Source: Ruminococcaceae bacterium UBA3215
Lineage (GTDB): Bacteria; Bacillota; Clostridia; Oscillospirales; Ruminococcaceae
Assembly (NCBI GenBank): GCA_002363155.1
Contig: DEWH01000013.1
Coordinates: 23,365-87,364, forward strand
Reading direction: 5' to 3'
DNA length: 64,000 nt
In this document: positions 37,088-45,800 of the stretch, in pieces
Numbering within the stretch: position 1 is the first letter of the stretch
Layout of the letters: the number at the start of each line of letters is the position of its first letter
Position numbers and translations under genes: made by a program
Notes under the pieces: generated by a model
What the model saw: the letters and a program-made list of their open reading frames with translations, nothing else
What the model was told of the DNA's origin: nothing
Database searches by the model: none

Positions 37088-37131
37088 ATTATATCATACA
37101 GTTCTTGAGTACAACGACATTTTGCTGTCGC
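37088..37131 (-). promoter_or_regulatory. Dyad-type promoter of the LRR operon (copy 3)
   Basis: In promoter sense: GCGACAGCAAAATGTCGT (37131-37114), 20 bases, extended -10 TGATATAAT (TATAAT 37093-37088). No -35 hexamer. Confidence 0.75.
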
Positions 37132-37133
37132 AA

Positions 37134-37168
37134 TAAAAAATCCCCGACAACTGATCGTCATCGGGGAT
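37134..37168 (-). terminator. Terminator after the winged-helix gene
   Basis: Minus-strand stem TCCCCGAT/GTCGGGGA followed by TTTTTTATTG. It ends the winged-helix transcript immediately before the dyad of the LRR promoter. Confidence 0.8.
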
Positions 37169-37184
37169 ATCCTGCTGTTATTCA

Positions 37185-37784
37185 TCAAAATTCTTCCGGC
37201 ATCATCTCGTCGGTTATGACATAGGCTTTCAGGTCGCGGCGGTACTCGATGAAATACCCTGCCTCGCGTAATTCCTGAAAATCACGCTGTTTTGTTCGCT
37301 CGCTGCTGTCCGGGAATAACTGACAGTAGGCTTTCTTTACATCAAAAAAATTCATAGGTTCGGGTTTTACAGGCTTATCTCCCCATTGTTCGATATAGCC
37401 CTCAGGATCGTCTTTATAGATCTCCATGTCATCTTTATATCCCGCAATATCATCTTCATACTGTAAAAGCTTATACTCGTCGGTCGGCTCAAACTCGGTT
37501 ATTATGATACCGAGCCGCTGCAGCCTGACAAGATGTTCCAGCCTGCGCTTGCCGGTATTTGTGCATATCTCGCCGTATTCGTCGGAAACAATGTAATTCT
37601 TCTCTTTCCGGTCAAGTCTGATATCGGCAATAAGTCCGCTGTCGCGAAGATCTTTCAGATCACGCTGCATCATTCTGACATTAGGATAATCAAACAATGT
37701 CATAAGATCCTCCGGTCCGTGATACTCGGAATGGATAAGGTAGTAATACAGTTTTAGCTGTCTTGTCATTTTAGCGTCAGGCAT
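37185..37784 (-). CDS. Tandem winged-helix transcription regulator, WYL/DeoR-like
   Basis: 199 residues from ATG 37784 (GGAGG eight bases upstream). Two copies of a DeoR/WYL-type winged helix: residues about 8-75 (TRQLKLYYYLIHSEYHGPED, RMMQRDLKDLRDSGLIADIR, KEKNYIVSDEY) and about 145-195 (FDVKKAYCQLFPDSSERTKQ, RDFQELREAGYFIEYRRDLK, AYVITDE), joined by an acidic linker. No WYL ligand domain is attached. The protein has the 18-bp dyad at its own promoter and sits among four other promoters with the same dyad, so it is the best candidate regulator. That link is inference. Confidence 0.8.
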   Translation of the reverse strand: MPDAKMTRQLKLYYYLIHSEYHGPEDLMTLFDYPNVRMMQRDLKDLRDSGLIADIRLDRKEKNYIVSDEYGEICTNTGKRRLEHLVRLQRLGIIITEFEPTDEYKLLQYEDDIAGYKDDMEIYKDDPEGYIEQWGDKPVKPEPMNFFDVKKAYCQLFPDSSERTKQRDFQELREAGYFIEYRRDLKAYVITDEMMPEEF

Positions 37785-37816
37785 TTTCAATACCTCCGTT
37801 CTGTATCTTTGGCTGC

Positions 37817-37860
37817 ATTATAGCATACTGCTGTTAGCGAAAGCGACAATTGTCTGTCGT
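37817..37860 (-). promoter_or_regulatory. Dyad-type promoter of the winged-helix gene (copy 4)
   Basis: In promoter sense: ACGACAGACAATTGTCGC (37860-37843), 20 bases, extended -10 TGCTATAAT (TATAAT 37822-37817). No -35 hexamer. Confidence 0.75.
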
Positions 37861-37901
37861 CAATTACATTATACTGCATTCTCAGATATATGTCAAGCTA
37901 T

Positions 37902-37944
37902 ACGTCAGCATAATGTCGCATAGATCGTATCAATGTGCTATAAT
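37902..37944 (+). promoter_or_regulatory. Dyad-type promoter of a hypothetical gene (copy 5)
   Basis: ACGTCAGCATAATGTCGC (37902-37919), 19 bases, extended -10 TGCTATAAT (TATAAT 37939-37944). Two mismatches in the left half and one base less spacing than the other four. It diverges from copy 4, with 41 bases between the two sites. Confidence 0.7.
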
Positions 37945-37986
37945 AGGCACATAAGCTCACGGAAATACTGCAAAGGAGAGTTTGAA

Positions 37987-38493
37987 ATGGCTGTTACTTA
38001 CAGAAATATCATTAACTTTATTGCGGATTACTGCTTCGCGGTATTAGATGCACAGGACAGGCTTGAAAAAGGGTTGATCCCCTCATCATTCACAATGGAA
38101 TACCACCTTTGGGATTTTTCCGAGGATCATTATTTTGAATTTCAAAATACCGAGGGAACCGCTTCTAAACTGCTGATATCCGATATACTTGACGAGTACG
38201 CTGGTCAAAGCATAGACGAGACAGGCGGGAACCGGACAGAACATCAGATAATGACTGACTGTGTATGTGTACTGATGCCGAAGAACATAGTTTTTTCAGG
38301 AACAGTGAACGGAAGTCTTATGGAAATAGTAATGTTTGAGGATTTCGGAGAGCTCGTTTTCTTCTATGGACAAACTTATGGGCGCGAGTTTGCACAACCC
38401 ACGATAGACTTGATAAACAAGAGCGCCAAGCGGAACAGACTTCGTTTAAACTGGGACGACCCATTCATTGAGGTATATGACAATGCCGGCTGA
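37987..38493 (+). CDS. Hypothetical protein
   Basis: 168 residues from ATG 37987 (AAAGGAG upstream). Contains EYHLWDFSEDHYFEFQNTEG and NGSLMEIVMFEDFGELVFFY; mixed alpha/beta, no membrane segment or family recognised. It runs divergently from the winged-helix gene, and both promoters carry the 18-bp dyad, a common arrangement for a regulator and its target. Confidence 0.75.
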   Translation: MAVTYRNIINFIADYCFAVLDAQDRLEKGLIPSSFTMEYHLWDFSEDHYFEFQNTEGTASKLLISDILDEYAGQSIDETGGNRTEHQIMTDCVCVLMPKNIVFSGTVNGSLMEIVMFEDFGELVFFYGQTYGREFAQPTIDLINKSAKRNRLRLNWDDPFIEVYDNAG

Positions 38494-38517
38494 GTTTATA
38501 CTCAACCGGCATTGTTT
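38480..38517. terminator. Bidirectional terminator between converging genes
   Basis: ACAATGCCGG(C)TGAGT and ACTCA(A)CCGGCATTGT form a long stem that includes the stop codon of the plus-strand gene, followed by TTTTATT. The minus-strand gene ends at the same place. Confidence 0.8.
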
Positions 38518-38783
38518 TATTCAGATGTTATTATGTTCAGCATAAGCAAAGCGCCGAGTCTGAAGCCTCTCTCAAAGTCCTGTAAGCTTTCGCAAGCTGC
38601 AGTAATATGAATAGCATCCGCGTAGTTTTCGAGGAGTTCCTTGCAGTCGGAGTACTTGGCAAGTATGTTTGCGCAATACTTCTCAACCTCGTCTTTGGCT
38701 TTGAAGTAGCGTTCCGTGGTCGGAGTGGGAAGTGAGCAGGGGCTTATCTCTCCATAGTAAAGCTTTTCAAGTATAGATTTCAT
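38517..38783 (-). CDS. DUF6809-family protein
   Basis: 88 residues from ATG 38783, with CGGAGA upstream; the frame extends to 38876 without a better site. MKSILEKLYYGEISPCSLPT and FERGFRLGALLMLNIITSE match the start and end of DUF6809 proteins, common in phages and conjugative elements of Clostridia. Function unknown. Confidence 0.8.
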   Translation of the reverse strand: MKSILEKLYYGEISPCSLPTPTTERYFKAKDEVEKYCANILAKYSDCKELLENYADAIHITAACESLQDFERGFRLGALLMLNIITSE

Positions 38784-39103
38784 AGTAGTTTTTCTCCGTA
38801 GATTTATTAAAATGTCTACAGATAAGCCCTGCGGGTTGGTTCTTATTTGGCTCTTATTTTTACAAAAAGCCGCCAAAAATGACTTTTGATTACTTTATGA
38901 TATATCGCGCAATGCCTTATTATAAGCGGGATTACACGACATTAAGCAAAATTGCTTGAAGCTGAATTTGAAATTCAAGTCTTGTCGTATGGTGACAGAA
39001 CGAACTTTTTCACATATCCACTCACATCGACACTGCTTTCCATGTATGTAATTATACCAAATGATGCCGTATCCGTCAATATCCGAAAATGCCAATCTAA
39101 TGC
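38784..39103. other. Gap without a gene
   Basis: AT-rich sequence with a TATAAT-like box on the minus strand near 38920-38930 that could serve the DUF6809 gene. A short palindrome GCAAAATTGC at about 38944 and an inverted repeat AAGCTGAATTTGAAATTCAAG near 38960 are seen. No coding frame looks real. Confidence 0.5.
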
Positions 39104-39143
39104 TTGACATAAGTCGAAAACTATGCTATAGTTGACATAAGTC
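39104..39143 (+). promoter_or_regulatory. Promoter with two TTGACATAAGTC repeats
   Basis: -35 TTGACA (39104-39109), 17-base spacer, -10 TATAGT (39127-39132). TTGACATAAGTC occurs at 39104-39115 and again at 39132-39143 (28 bp apart); the second reads TGAC-ATAA-GTCA, a small palindrome. The copies overlap the -35 and the end of the -10, as expected for a repressor operator, possibly bound by the DUF134 protein encoded next. Confidence 0.75.
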
Positions 39144-39160
39144 AGAAAGGAGATGCAAAA

Positions 39161-39880
39161 ATGCCAAGACCACAGAAATCACGACGTATCTGCTGTTATC
39201 CCGATTACTGGAGCTTTGCGCCCGATCAGGACAAGGCAAACGATACGCTTACAATGTCCCTTGACGAGTTTGAAACGATACGCTCTATCGACTATCAGGG
39301 AAAAACGCAGGAACAGTGCGCCCGTGATATGAATGTCGCAAGAACCACTGTCACGGCGATATATGACAGCGCAAGAAAGAAGCTCGCTGTTGCACTGGTC
39401 GAGGGCAGGCGCATCGTCATTTCGGGCGGAAATTATACTCTTGATAACACAGTCTCCGAGGAGATCGCACGGAAAGGAAATGGTATTATGAGAATCGCAG
39501 TCACCTATGAAAACGGACAGATCTTTCAGCATTTCGGCAAAACCGAGCAGTTCAAGCTCTATGACGTTGCCGACGGCAAGATCATCAATGAACAGGTAGT
39601 CGGAACAAACGGTGCAGGACACGGCGCACTTGCTGGATTCCTGAAAAATGCTCAGGCTGACGTTCTTATCTGCGGAGGTATCGGCGACGGTGCGCAGATG
39701 GCTATGCAGGAGGCAGGCATAACACTTTACGGCGGCAATTCGGGCAGTGCAGATGAAGCGGTGCAGGCTTTCCTTGCACAGACACTTGTGCAGAATGAGA
39801 ATCCCACCTGCGATCATCATGGTCACGAGCACGGCGAGGGTCATTCCTGCGGAGAACATGGCTGCGGAGGTCATAAATGA
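39161..39880 (+). CDS. DUF134 HTH protein fused to a NifX/dinitrogenase-cofactor domain
   Basis: 239 residues. Residues about 1-95 are a DUF134 sigma-4-like HTH (PRPQKSRRICCYPDYWSFAP, MSLDEFETIRSIDYQGKTQE, ARDMNVARTTVTAIYDSARK). Residues about 110-210 are a NifX/NafY-type domain (MRIAVTYENGQIFQHFGKTE, GHGALAGFLKNAQADVLICG). The last 25 residues are rich in His and Cys (CDHHGHEHGEGHSCGEHGCG) and should bind metal. It may sense an iron-sulfur or metal cofactor and regulate its own operon. AAAGGAG before ATG. Confidence 0.92.
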   Translation: MPRPQKSRRICCYPDYWSFAPDQDKANDTLTMSLDEFETIRSIDYQGKTQEQCARDMNVARTTVTAIYDSARKKLAVALVEGRRIVISGGNYTLDNTVSEEIARKGNGIMRIAVTYENGQIFQHFGKTEQFKLYDVADGKIINEQVVGTNGAGHGALAGFLKNAQADVLICGGIGDGAQMAMQEAGITLYGGNSGSADEAVQAFLAQTLVQNENPTCDHHGHEHGEGHSCGEHGCGGHK

Positions 39881-40251
39881 ACAGAGCTGAAAAGGCTGTA
39901 GAGCTAAAGCATAATGGATATAATTGTACACAGGCAGTCCTCGCTTCATATGCAGATATTCTTCCCATTGATGCGGAGAGCCTAAAAAAACTGGGTGCAG
40001 CATTCGGTGTCGGTATGGGGACAAGAGATACCGTCTGCGGTGCTTTAGCTGCCGCACAGATGATACTGGGACTTGTGAAATATGAGGGTAAACCGATCCT
40101 GTCTCAGGCAAAGGAGCTTTATATCGAATTCAAAAATATCTGCGGAAGCACCCATTGCGGCGAATTGAAAGGCGTAAATAAGGGCAAGGTTTTATGCTCA
40201 TGTGATGACTGCGTAAGAAATGCTGTAGCGGCATTGGAGAAATTCATATGA
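39877..40251 (+). CDS. C_GCAxxG_C_C family redox protein
   Basis: 124 residues. Spaced cysteines define the family: YNCTQAVLASY, TVCGALAAAQMILGLVKYEG, NICGSTHCGEL and LCSCDDCVRNAVAALEKFI. Such proteins are predicted to bind an iron-sulfur cluster or act in redox, often beside NifX-type or DUF134 genes. Overlaps the upstream gene and the downstream gene by ATGA, so the three are translated together. Confidence 0.92.
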   Translation: MNRAEKAVELKHNGYNCTQAVLASYADILPIDAESLKKLGAAFGVGMGTRDTVCGALAAAQMILGLVKYEGKPILSQAKELYIEFKNICGSTHCGELKGVNKGKVLCSCDDCVRNAVAALEKFI

Positions 40252-41057
40252 GGATCGTCACACTTGTAGAAAACTCCTGCGGTAATGAAAACTTTATTGC
40301 AGAGCATGGACTGAGCATCTATGCTGAGACTGAAAAGCACAAGCTCCTGCTCGACACAGGGCAGACGGACGCAGTTGTGAAGAACGCCGAGGTTCTGGGC
40401 ATTGACCTTACTGCTGTCGATACCGTGATACTCAGTCACGGGCATTATGACCATTCGGGCGGTATCCTGCCGTTTTCAAAGCTCAACCTTTCCGCACAAA
40501 TTATTATGCAGAGTTCAGCCGCAGAGCCGCATTATAACGGTGAACGCTATATCGGCATTGATACCGATATCCTCAAACTACCGAATGTCCGACTTATTGA
40601 CGGTGATATTCAGTTTGATGATGAGCTGTTCTTGTTCAGCGGCATCACAGGCAGGCGGTGCTATCCGCAGGGTAACAAAAAGCTGTCCTGTATAAAAAAC
40701 AATGAGAAGATCGAGGACGATTTCTGCCACGAGCAGTGCCTTGTCATCACACAAAACGGCAAGCGCTGGTTGCTTTCGGGCTGCGCTCACAATGGCATAC
40801 TCAATATCCTTGACAGGTATAAAGAACTGTTTGACAGCTATCCCGACTATGCTATTACAGGATTTCACATGATGAAGCGTGAGGGCGAACATACCGAAGA
40901 AGAAAAAGCAGTCATCATTCAAACAGCGCAGGAGCTTTCACAGCTTGATACCGTATTTTACAGCGGTCACTGCACAGGCATTCCTGCATTTGAGCTGATG
41001 AAAGAGATCATGGGTGACAAACTCATTGCTCTGCACAGCGGCGAAACTGTCATATAA
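40248..41057 (+). CDS. MBL-fold hydrolase of the ribofuranosylaminobenzene/pterin-like branch
   Basis: 269 residues. Seen: VENSCGNENFIAEHGLSIYA, LLDTGQTDAVVKNAEVLGID, metal site LSHGHYDHSGGI (HxHxDH, about 62-73), GCAHNGILNIL and a late YSGHCTGIPAFELM, as in the family annotated as dihydropterin-aminobenzene-phosphate synthase-like or F-ATPase-linked MBL proteins. The true substrate is unknown. Third gene of the DUF134 operon (ATGA overlap). Confidence 0.88.
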   Translation: MRIVTLVENSCGNENFIAEHGLSIYAETEKHKLLLDTGQTDAVVKNAEVLGIDLTAVDTVILSHGHYDHSGGILPFSKLNLSAQIIMQSSAAEPHYNGERYIGIDTDILKLPNVRLIDGDIQFDDELFLFSGITGRRCYPQGNKKLSCIKNNEKIEDDFCHEQCLVITQNGKRWLLSGCAHNGILNILDRYKELFDSYPDYAITGFHMMKREGEHTEEEKAVIIQTAQELSQLDTVFYSGHCTGIPAFELMKEIMGDKLIALHSGETVI

Positions 41058-41060
41058 CAT

Positions 41061-41095
41061 AAATTCCGTGAGCGAAAAACTCACGGAATTTTTTA
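41061..41095. terminator. Bidirectional terminator
   Basis: AAATTCCGTGAG and CTCACGGAATTT around a seven-base loop, followed by TTTTTT on plus. The converging chromate-transporter gene ends four bases away. Confidence 0.85.
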
Positions 41096-41098
41096 TCA

Positions 41099-41665
41099 CT
41101 ATAAACCAAGTGCATATCCTGCGATAATGCCGATAACAGCAGAAATACCTATGATCGCTATTGGGTGCAGCTTTTTGAAAGCAAGCACAGCACCGAGGGC
41201 GAATATGCCAGGAGAGAGCCAGAAGCCTGCACCTGAAAATACAGAGTTCTTTAAGCCGTTCGGAAAGAAAACCGTCATTCCCACAGACAGAAACGCTGCC
41301 CCGATCAGACCGATCACCGCAGGACGCAGACCGTACATCACACCGTCCACGGCACAGCTCTTGCGGAATCTCTCATAAAACCTTGCAACGATCAGGATTA
41401 TCGCAAAGGACGGCAGGACAACTCCGAGTGTAGCACACACAGCCCCGAACACTCCGCCGGTGCGAATGCCGACAAATGTTGCCATATTGATCGCAAGCGG
41501 CCCCGGTGTGCTTTCACTCACAGCAATGAAGTCCACTACCTCAGCCTGTGTGAGCCAGCCGTGATGCTCGACTTCGCTTTGGATCAGAGGAAGCATTGCA
41601 TAACCGCCGCCGAACGTGAACGTCCCGATCTTCAGAAAGGTCAGGAAAAGCTCGATCCATATCAT
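41099..41665 (-). CDS. Chromate transporter (CHR) subunit
   Basis: 188 residues from ATG 41665, which has AAGGAGG upstream and overlaps the previous stop as ATGA. Five to six membrane helices. Family motifs: FLKIGTFTFGGGYAMLPLIQ near the N-terminus and VSESTPGPLAINMATFVGIR. Half-size CHR proteins work in pairs; the partner upstream looks truncated. Exports chromate or takes up/exports related oxyanions such as sulfate; substrate not shown by sequence. Confidence 0.92.
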   Translation of the reverse strand: MIWIELFLTFLKIGTFTFGGGYAMLPLIQSEVEHHGWLTQAEVVDFIAVSESTPGPLAINMATFVGIRTGGVFGAVCATLGVVLPSFAIILIVARFYERFRKSCAVDGVMYGLRPAVIGLIGAAFLSVGMTVFFPNGLKNSVFSGAGFWLSPGIFALGAVLAFKKLHPIAIIGISAVIGIIAGYALGL

Positions 41666-42114
41666 AGCTTGTCCTCCTTCCTGAACAGCAGCGACCATAC
41701 AAGCCCAAACACTGCACAGCCGATGATAACGAACACTGCATCTATTTTCAGAAAAGCCGTCAGCACCAGTGCCGCTGCCATGATAACATAGGAAACAGCG
41801 TGCTTCTTCGTTGCCATGAACATGGTATAGACCGCTTTGAGTATCAGAGCGAGAACGCCTGCACGGATACCCATAAATGCGTACTGTACAGCTCTTGACT
41901 CCTGAAAGGCTTTCAGGATAAAAGAAATAAGCGAGATGATCAGGAATGACGTCAGCACCACTCCCAGCGTTGCACAGACAGCATCGAGCGTTCCGGCAGT
42001 GCGGCTGCCAACAAACGTAGCCGCATTGATTGCCGCCTGCCCCAGCGAGGTTATGACATAATACTCAACAATGCTCTCAATGGCAACGTATAGCATTTTA
42101 ATCTCTCCGGACAC
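41662..42114 (-). pseudogene. 5'-truncated chromate transporter half
   Basis: 150 codons in the longest frame; a likely start is ATG 42096. The sequence from SLGQAAINAATFVGSRTAGT to the end aligns by eye with the CHR domain of the next gene, but roughly the first 50 residues, with the FTFGGGYA motif, are missing and replaced by about 20 unrelated ones (VAIESIVEYYVITS). Read as a gene that lost its 5' end; translation may still serve to couple the downstream gene. Confidence 0.65.
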
Positions 42115-42170
42115 GCACGAAGCAGATCATTACTATAGAGGTTTCTCGTTCCGCTTAGCTTTATAAAATA

Positions 42171-42208
42171 AAAATTTCCCCTGATTTGAAAAAAATCAGG
42201 GGATTTTT
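42171..42208. terminator. Bidirectional terminator
   Basis: TCCCCTGATTT and AAATCAGGGGA with short loop, flanked by A-rich sequence on the left and TTTTT on the right. Marks the boundary between the chromate genes and the IS remnant. Confidence 0.75.
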
Positions 42209-42261
42209 GACAAACTGAAACTCCCGGGCTGCACAATGAACCGAACCATTAAAAACGTACA

Positions 42262-42305
42262 ATGACAAAAAGGACCTCCTATGGTATAATAGAAACCATA
42301 GGAGG
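42262..42305 (+). promoter_or_regulatory. IS promoter inside a hairpin that covers its own ribosome site
   Basis: -35 ATGACA (42262-42267), 17-base spacer, -10 TATAAT (42285-42290). CCTCCTATGGT (42275-42285) pairs with ACCATAGGAGG (42295-42305), which contains the ribosome site of the following ORF. Only transcripts entering from outside hold both arms; those begun at this promoter (about 42297) lack the left arm and stay translatable. Confidence 0.7.
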
Positions 42306-42314
42306 ATTTTTGTT

Positions 42315-42590
42315 ATGGCAAGAAGCTACAGACATATACAACAGTATGAAGAAGAGATACTCGAACTCAAAGCACAAGGAGCAACACAAAGAGAAATCGC
42401 AGAACGTTTTGGATTTACGAAAGAGCAGGTCAAAGGTTTTATTAAACGTCAGCACAAGAAAGAACGCAAACTTGCTGCTGGAATAGCATTAAAAAAGAAA
42501 GGTCGTCCACTAAAAGACGATAAGTACGCCGAGACAGATAAAGTCAATGAAACTTGTGTGGAAGAGCGAATTCTTCCCCTATTCGTTTGA
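42315..42590 (+). pseudogene. Truncated IS3-type transposase OrfA (HTH domain)
   Basis: 91 codons. MARSYRHIQQYEEEILELKA, REIAERFGFTKEQVKGFIKR and AAGIALKKKGRPLKDD match the N-terminal HTH and basic linker of IS3-family OrfA proteins. The expected continuation of about 30-40 residues and OrfB with its DDE core are absent; the frame runs out in unrelated sequence (VEERILPLFV). Remnant of an insertion sequence. Confidence 0.8.
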
Positions 42591-42614
42591 TGAGATACTC
42601 TAACACCGGACGGT

Positions 42615-42707
42615 GTTGATAATCAGTATAAGATATTCGGAGTTAATGCCGAGCTGCTTATAGATCACGCTTGGGGATATGAGCCTTGCACGATATCTGA
42701 ATCGTGA
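42615..42707 (+). pseudogene. Fragment of a umuC-like Y-family DNA polymerase gene
   Basis: About 30 codons, read as YKIFGVNAELLIDHAWGYEP followed by CTISES and TGA. The string AELLIDHAWGYEP is characteristic of clostridial UmuC/ImpB polymerases. No start codon, ribosome site or flanking polymerase sequence is present, so this is a scar left when an element inserted or was lost. Confidence 0.7.
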
Positions 42708-42740
42708 CGGTATTACTCAAAAAGCATCATTTAACAGAAT

Positions 42741-42780
42741 AACTCCTGTGGTATCTGTGTACCACAGGAGTTGTTTTTTA
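42741..42780 (+). terminator. Intrinsic terminator
   Basis: AACTCCTGTGGT (42741-42752) and ACCACAGGAGTT (42761-42772) form a perfect 12-bp stem followed by GTTTTTTATT. Probably the terminator of the lost umuC-like gene. Confidence 0.85.
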
Positions 42781-42826
42781 TTACTGTTTTGTTCATATAA
42801 GGGCAGCGGGAACAAGGTTTCTGATC

Positions 42827-45800
42827 TTATTTTACCTTAACGCTTACGATATCGCTGCTTGTAACCTTTGTCCACTTGCCGTCAACATAAGCCTTTACAG
42901 CGTACTTGTATGTTTTTCCTGCCGTAACGTTCTTGAGGCGTACTGCATTCGCTTCTGTGTCTGCTATCTTTGCAAGCTTGCCGTTTGTGTACCTGTAAAC
43001 CCTGTACTTTGTCGCGTCCGGGACTTTCGCCCATTTCAGTATTACTTTCCCGTCGGCTGACGAAGCCTTTACTGCCGGTTTCCAATAGATCTTCACCGAC
43101 GCTGTCGGCGCGTCATTCTCCAATGATTCGACACCGCCTTTTGTCCAGCGCAGCATATACTCGTAAGTCCTGTTATTTGTTGTTTTTACGATGCGTACTT
43201 TGGTTTTCTGTGTTTCAACAACTTTCGTATAGCTGTCACCCTTCTTCACATACAGCGTGTACTTTTCGGCGCCGTTTATCTTGTCCCAGCTTACCGTTAT
43301 GCTGTGGTCATCGGCGGCGGAAACGCGGAGTACCGGCTTTGCAGCCGCGGTTTCGGCTTGTGCCGATGTATCGGAAGAAACAGATGTGGTGGTTGATGAT
43401 GTCGATGACGGCACGAATGAAGGCTGCAGTGGAGTATAGGGATATCTTGCAGTTATCTCGTACCAGTCGGAGACGTAATCGCCCAATCCCGAAACTATGC
43501 GGACGTGGTATGTGCCGGGCTTTGTGAAGGAAACAAGACCTAACTCGGTTATTATTATGCCGTCAGTCTCAAGGGCTTCCCAGAGGTAATAACCTACTTC
43601 ATCGGGGACAGACACATTAAATCCGTTATCACCCTCGCCGGCATTCTCGACAAGCTCGGGGTCTGCACCGACGATTCCGGTGAAGCTGCCGGTTACGGTA
43701 TAAGATAGGGCTTTTTTGTAGTTCGAGGTTTTTACATCTATCCAATTGGAAAATGCAACAGTACCGTCCGATGCAGTAATTTTTACTCTGACTTTGTAGA
43801 TACCCTCTTTGCTGAAGTTAATTCCTCTGGCGACGGTAATCATAGTTTCTATACCGTCCTGTGGTAAATAGTACTGCCATTCAACCTTATAGTTCTGATA
43901 AACCCAATTTTTATCCCTTGTTTTTTCAATTAGTTCACTGTTTGAAAGAATTGTTTCTTTGACTGTAAAATTGAACTCCGTGCTTTTAGCCGGTTCTATA
44001 TAGTTTTTTATATGATAAAAAGCATTGTTGTTGTCTAAATAGGCTTTATAGTCATGCCCATTTCTCATGAATTCAAGCTCGATCCAATCGGAATAGCTAA
44101 CACGACCATGTTTGTCTTTATACCATGCACGGATATGATATGTACCGTTTTCTGCGTCATCTGAGAACCAGATTTGTTTATCGTATTTTATTGATACTTT
44201 ACCGGTACTTGCTTCCATAACCTCAAACCCGTAGTTATTGTAGTCGTCATCTTTATTAACATCAATTTTCCTTTCGGGGGAACCGTTTTCTGTTATATAT
44301 ACGTCAAAATACGTATATAAATTGAAACCGTAATGAGTATACACCGAATAAGGCGTGCAGGGCGCTATCCTCACTGTAGGAGGATATATTTCGGCTGCGG
44401 TAGCAGGCATCCAGTTTCTGCCGCTTGTAGATTTTTTCAGACCGAGAATGATATCGGCGTACCATTTCTTTGTCCAATAGGTCTTCCAACTTAAAAAGTT
44501 AAGTGTATAAGAATAGGTTTGTTTGTAGCCGATAATATTCCTGGTCAGGGGATTATCGCCGGATTTCCTTGGATCAAATGAATCGTAATAAATATTCAGA
44601 TAAGAGATATATAAGGCTCCGTCCGGTTTCATTTTTTTATTTACATACGCACTTGATCCTTTTGCTGTGCTTACAGGAAAATACGAGCCGTCGCTTTTGT
44701 AATCGTCCGTGGAAAATCCTAACTGACCAAGATAATCCATAAATGAAATATTCTTTGGAAGAAAATAATCGTAAATGTTTTTTATATCCGAAGGAGCAAG
44801 TTTGTCACTGCTTTCTATAAATTCCTTATGTTCTTTATAGTACTTATTCAATTTAGGCTCAGTCATCGGAAAATCTTTATTAAATTGAAAAAAATATATA
44901 ATACTGTCGTTGTCCAGATAATCGATCCCTTTCTCTCTTCCTGTATACCACCAGATCGATTCGCCGGACTTATGTTCGGCAAGGTCTTTTTCAAGCTGTA
45001 TTTCTGTTGTACCTCTGTTGATATATACAAGCCTGTCATTTTCCTTTTTGTATTTGAATATGGCATAAAGGCTTATTATGCTGTTGGGAGATGTGGCATC
45101 GAGAAGCTGTGAGCTCAGCCCGTCGATCTGCTGTTTTACAAGGCTTGTGGGCGACTTGCAGGATAAATACCTCTGATATACTGCGTCACCGTAAGCGTGA
45201 ACCTGCTCGTCGCTCATCTGTGATACGGCAAGAGAAGCAGACAGACATTGAGTGAGCACGGTCAATGTGTAAAAGTACTCGGACATTACACGGTCTATGT
45301 AGGGCTCCATCGTATCATATACTTCTCCGGTGAACATACAGTCGGGTACGATATCATCATAAAGCACCTGATACAGGTTCCTGCCGTTTGTGTCACGGTA
45401 TGTCTTTCCGCCTACGAGATCGGAGATATTCTTTAAGCGGAAGAGCGCATTCTGCGTTTCGTTCCACTCCTTGTTTCCGCCTATCAAATAAGCTGTCTCG
45501 ATAGCCTTGACATTTGCGTCCATGGTTTGATCGCTGTAGATCTGATCTACCTGTGCGGCTATACCGAGCTTTCCCATACCGCCCGCGATCTGCGTATGGA
45601 GAGTGTCAAGCTCGGAGCCGACGCCGCTGATAAATATCTCGTTCTGTATCTTGTTGAGTTTGGCGTCGATATCACTTATCCTGCGGTCAAGCTCGTCAAG
45701 GCGCGTATTCATATCCGCTCGGAAATTCTTGATATCATTGCTCAGACCGTCTATCTTTTTGCATACCTCTTTGAGCTTCTCCATTTCCGCAGATGTTCCG

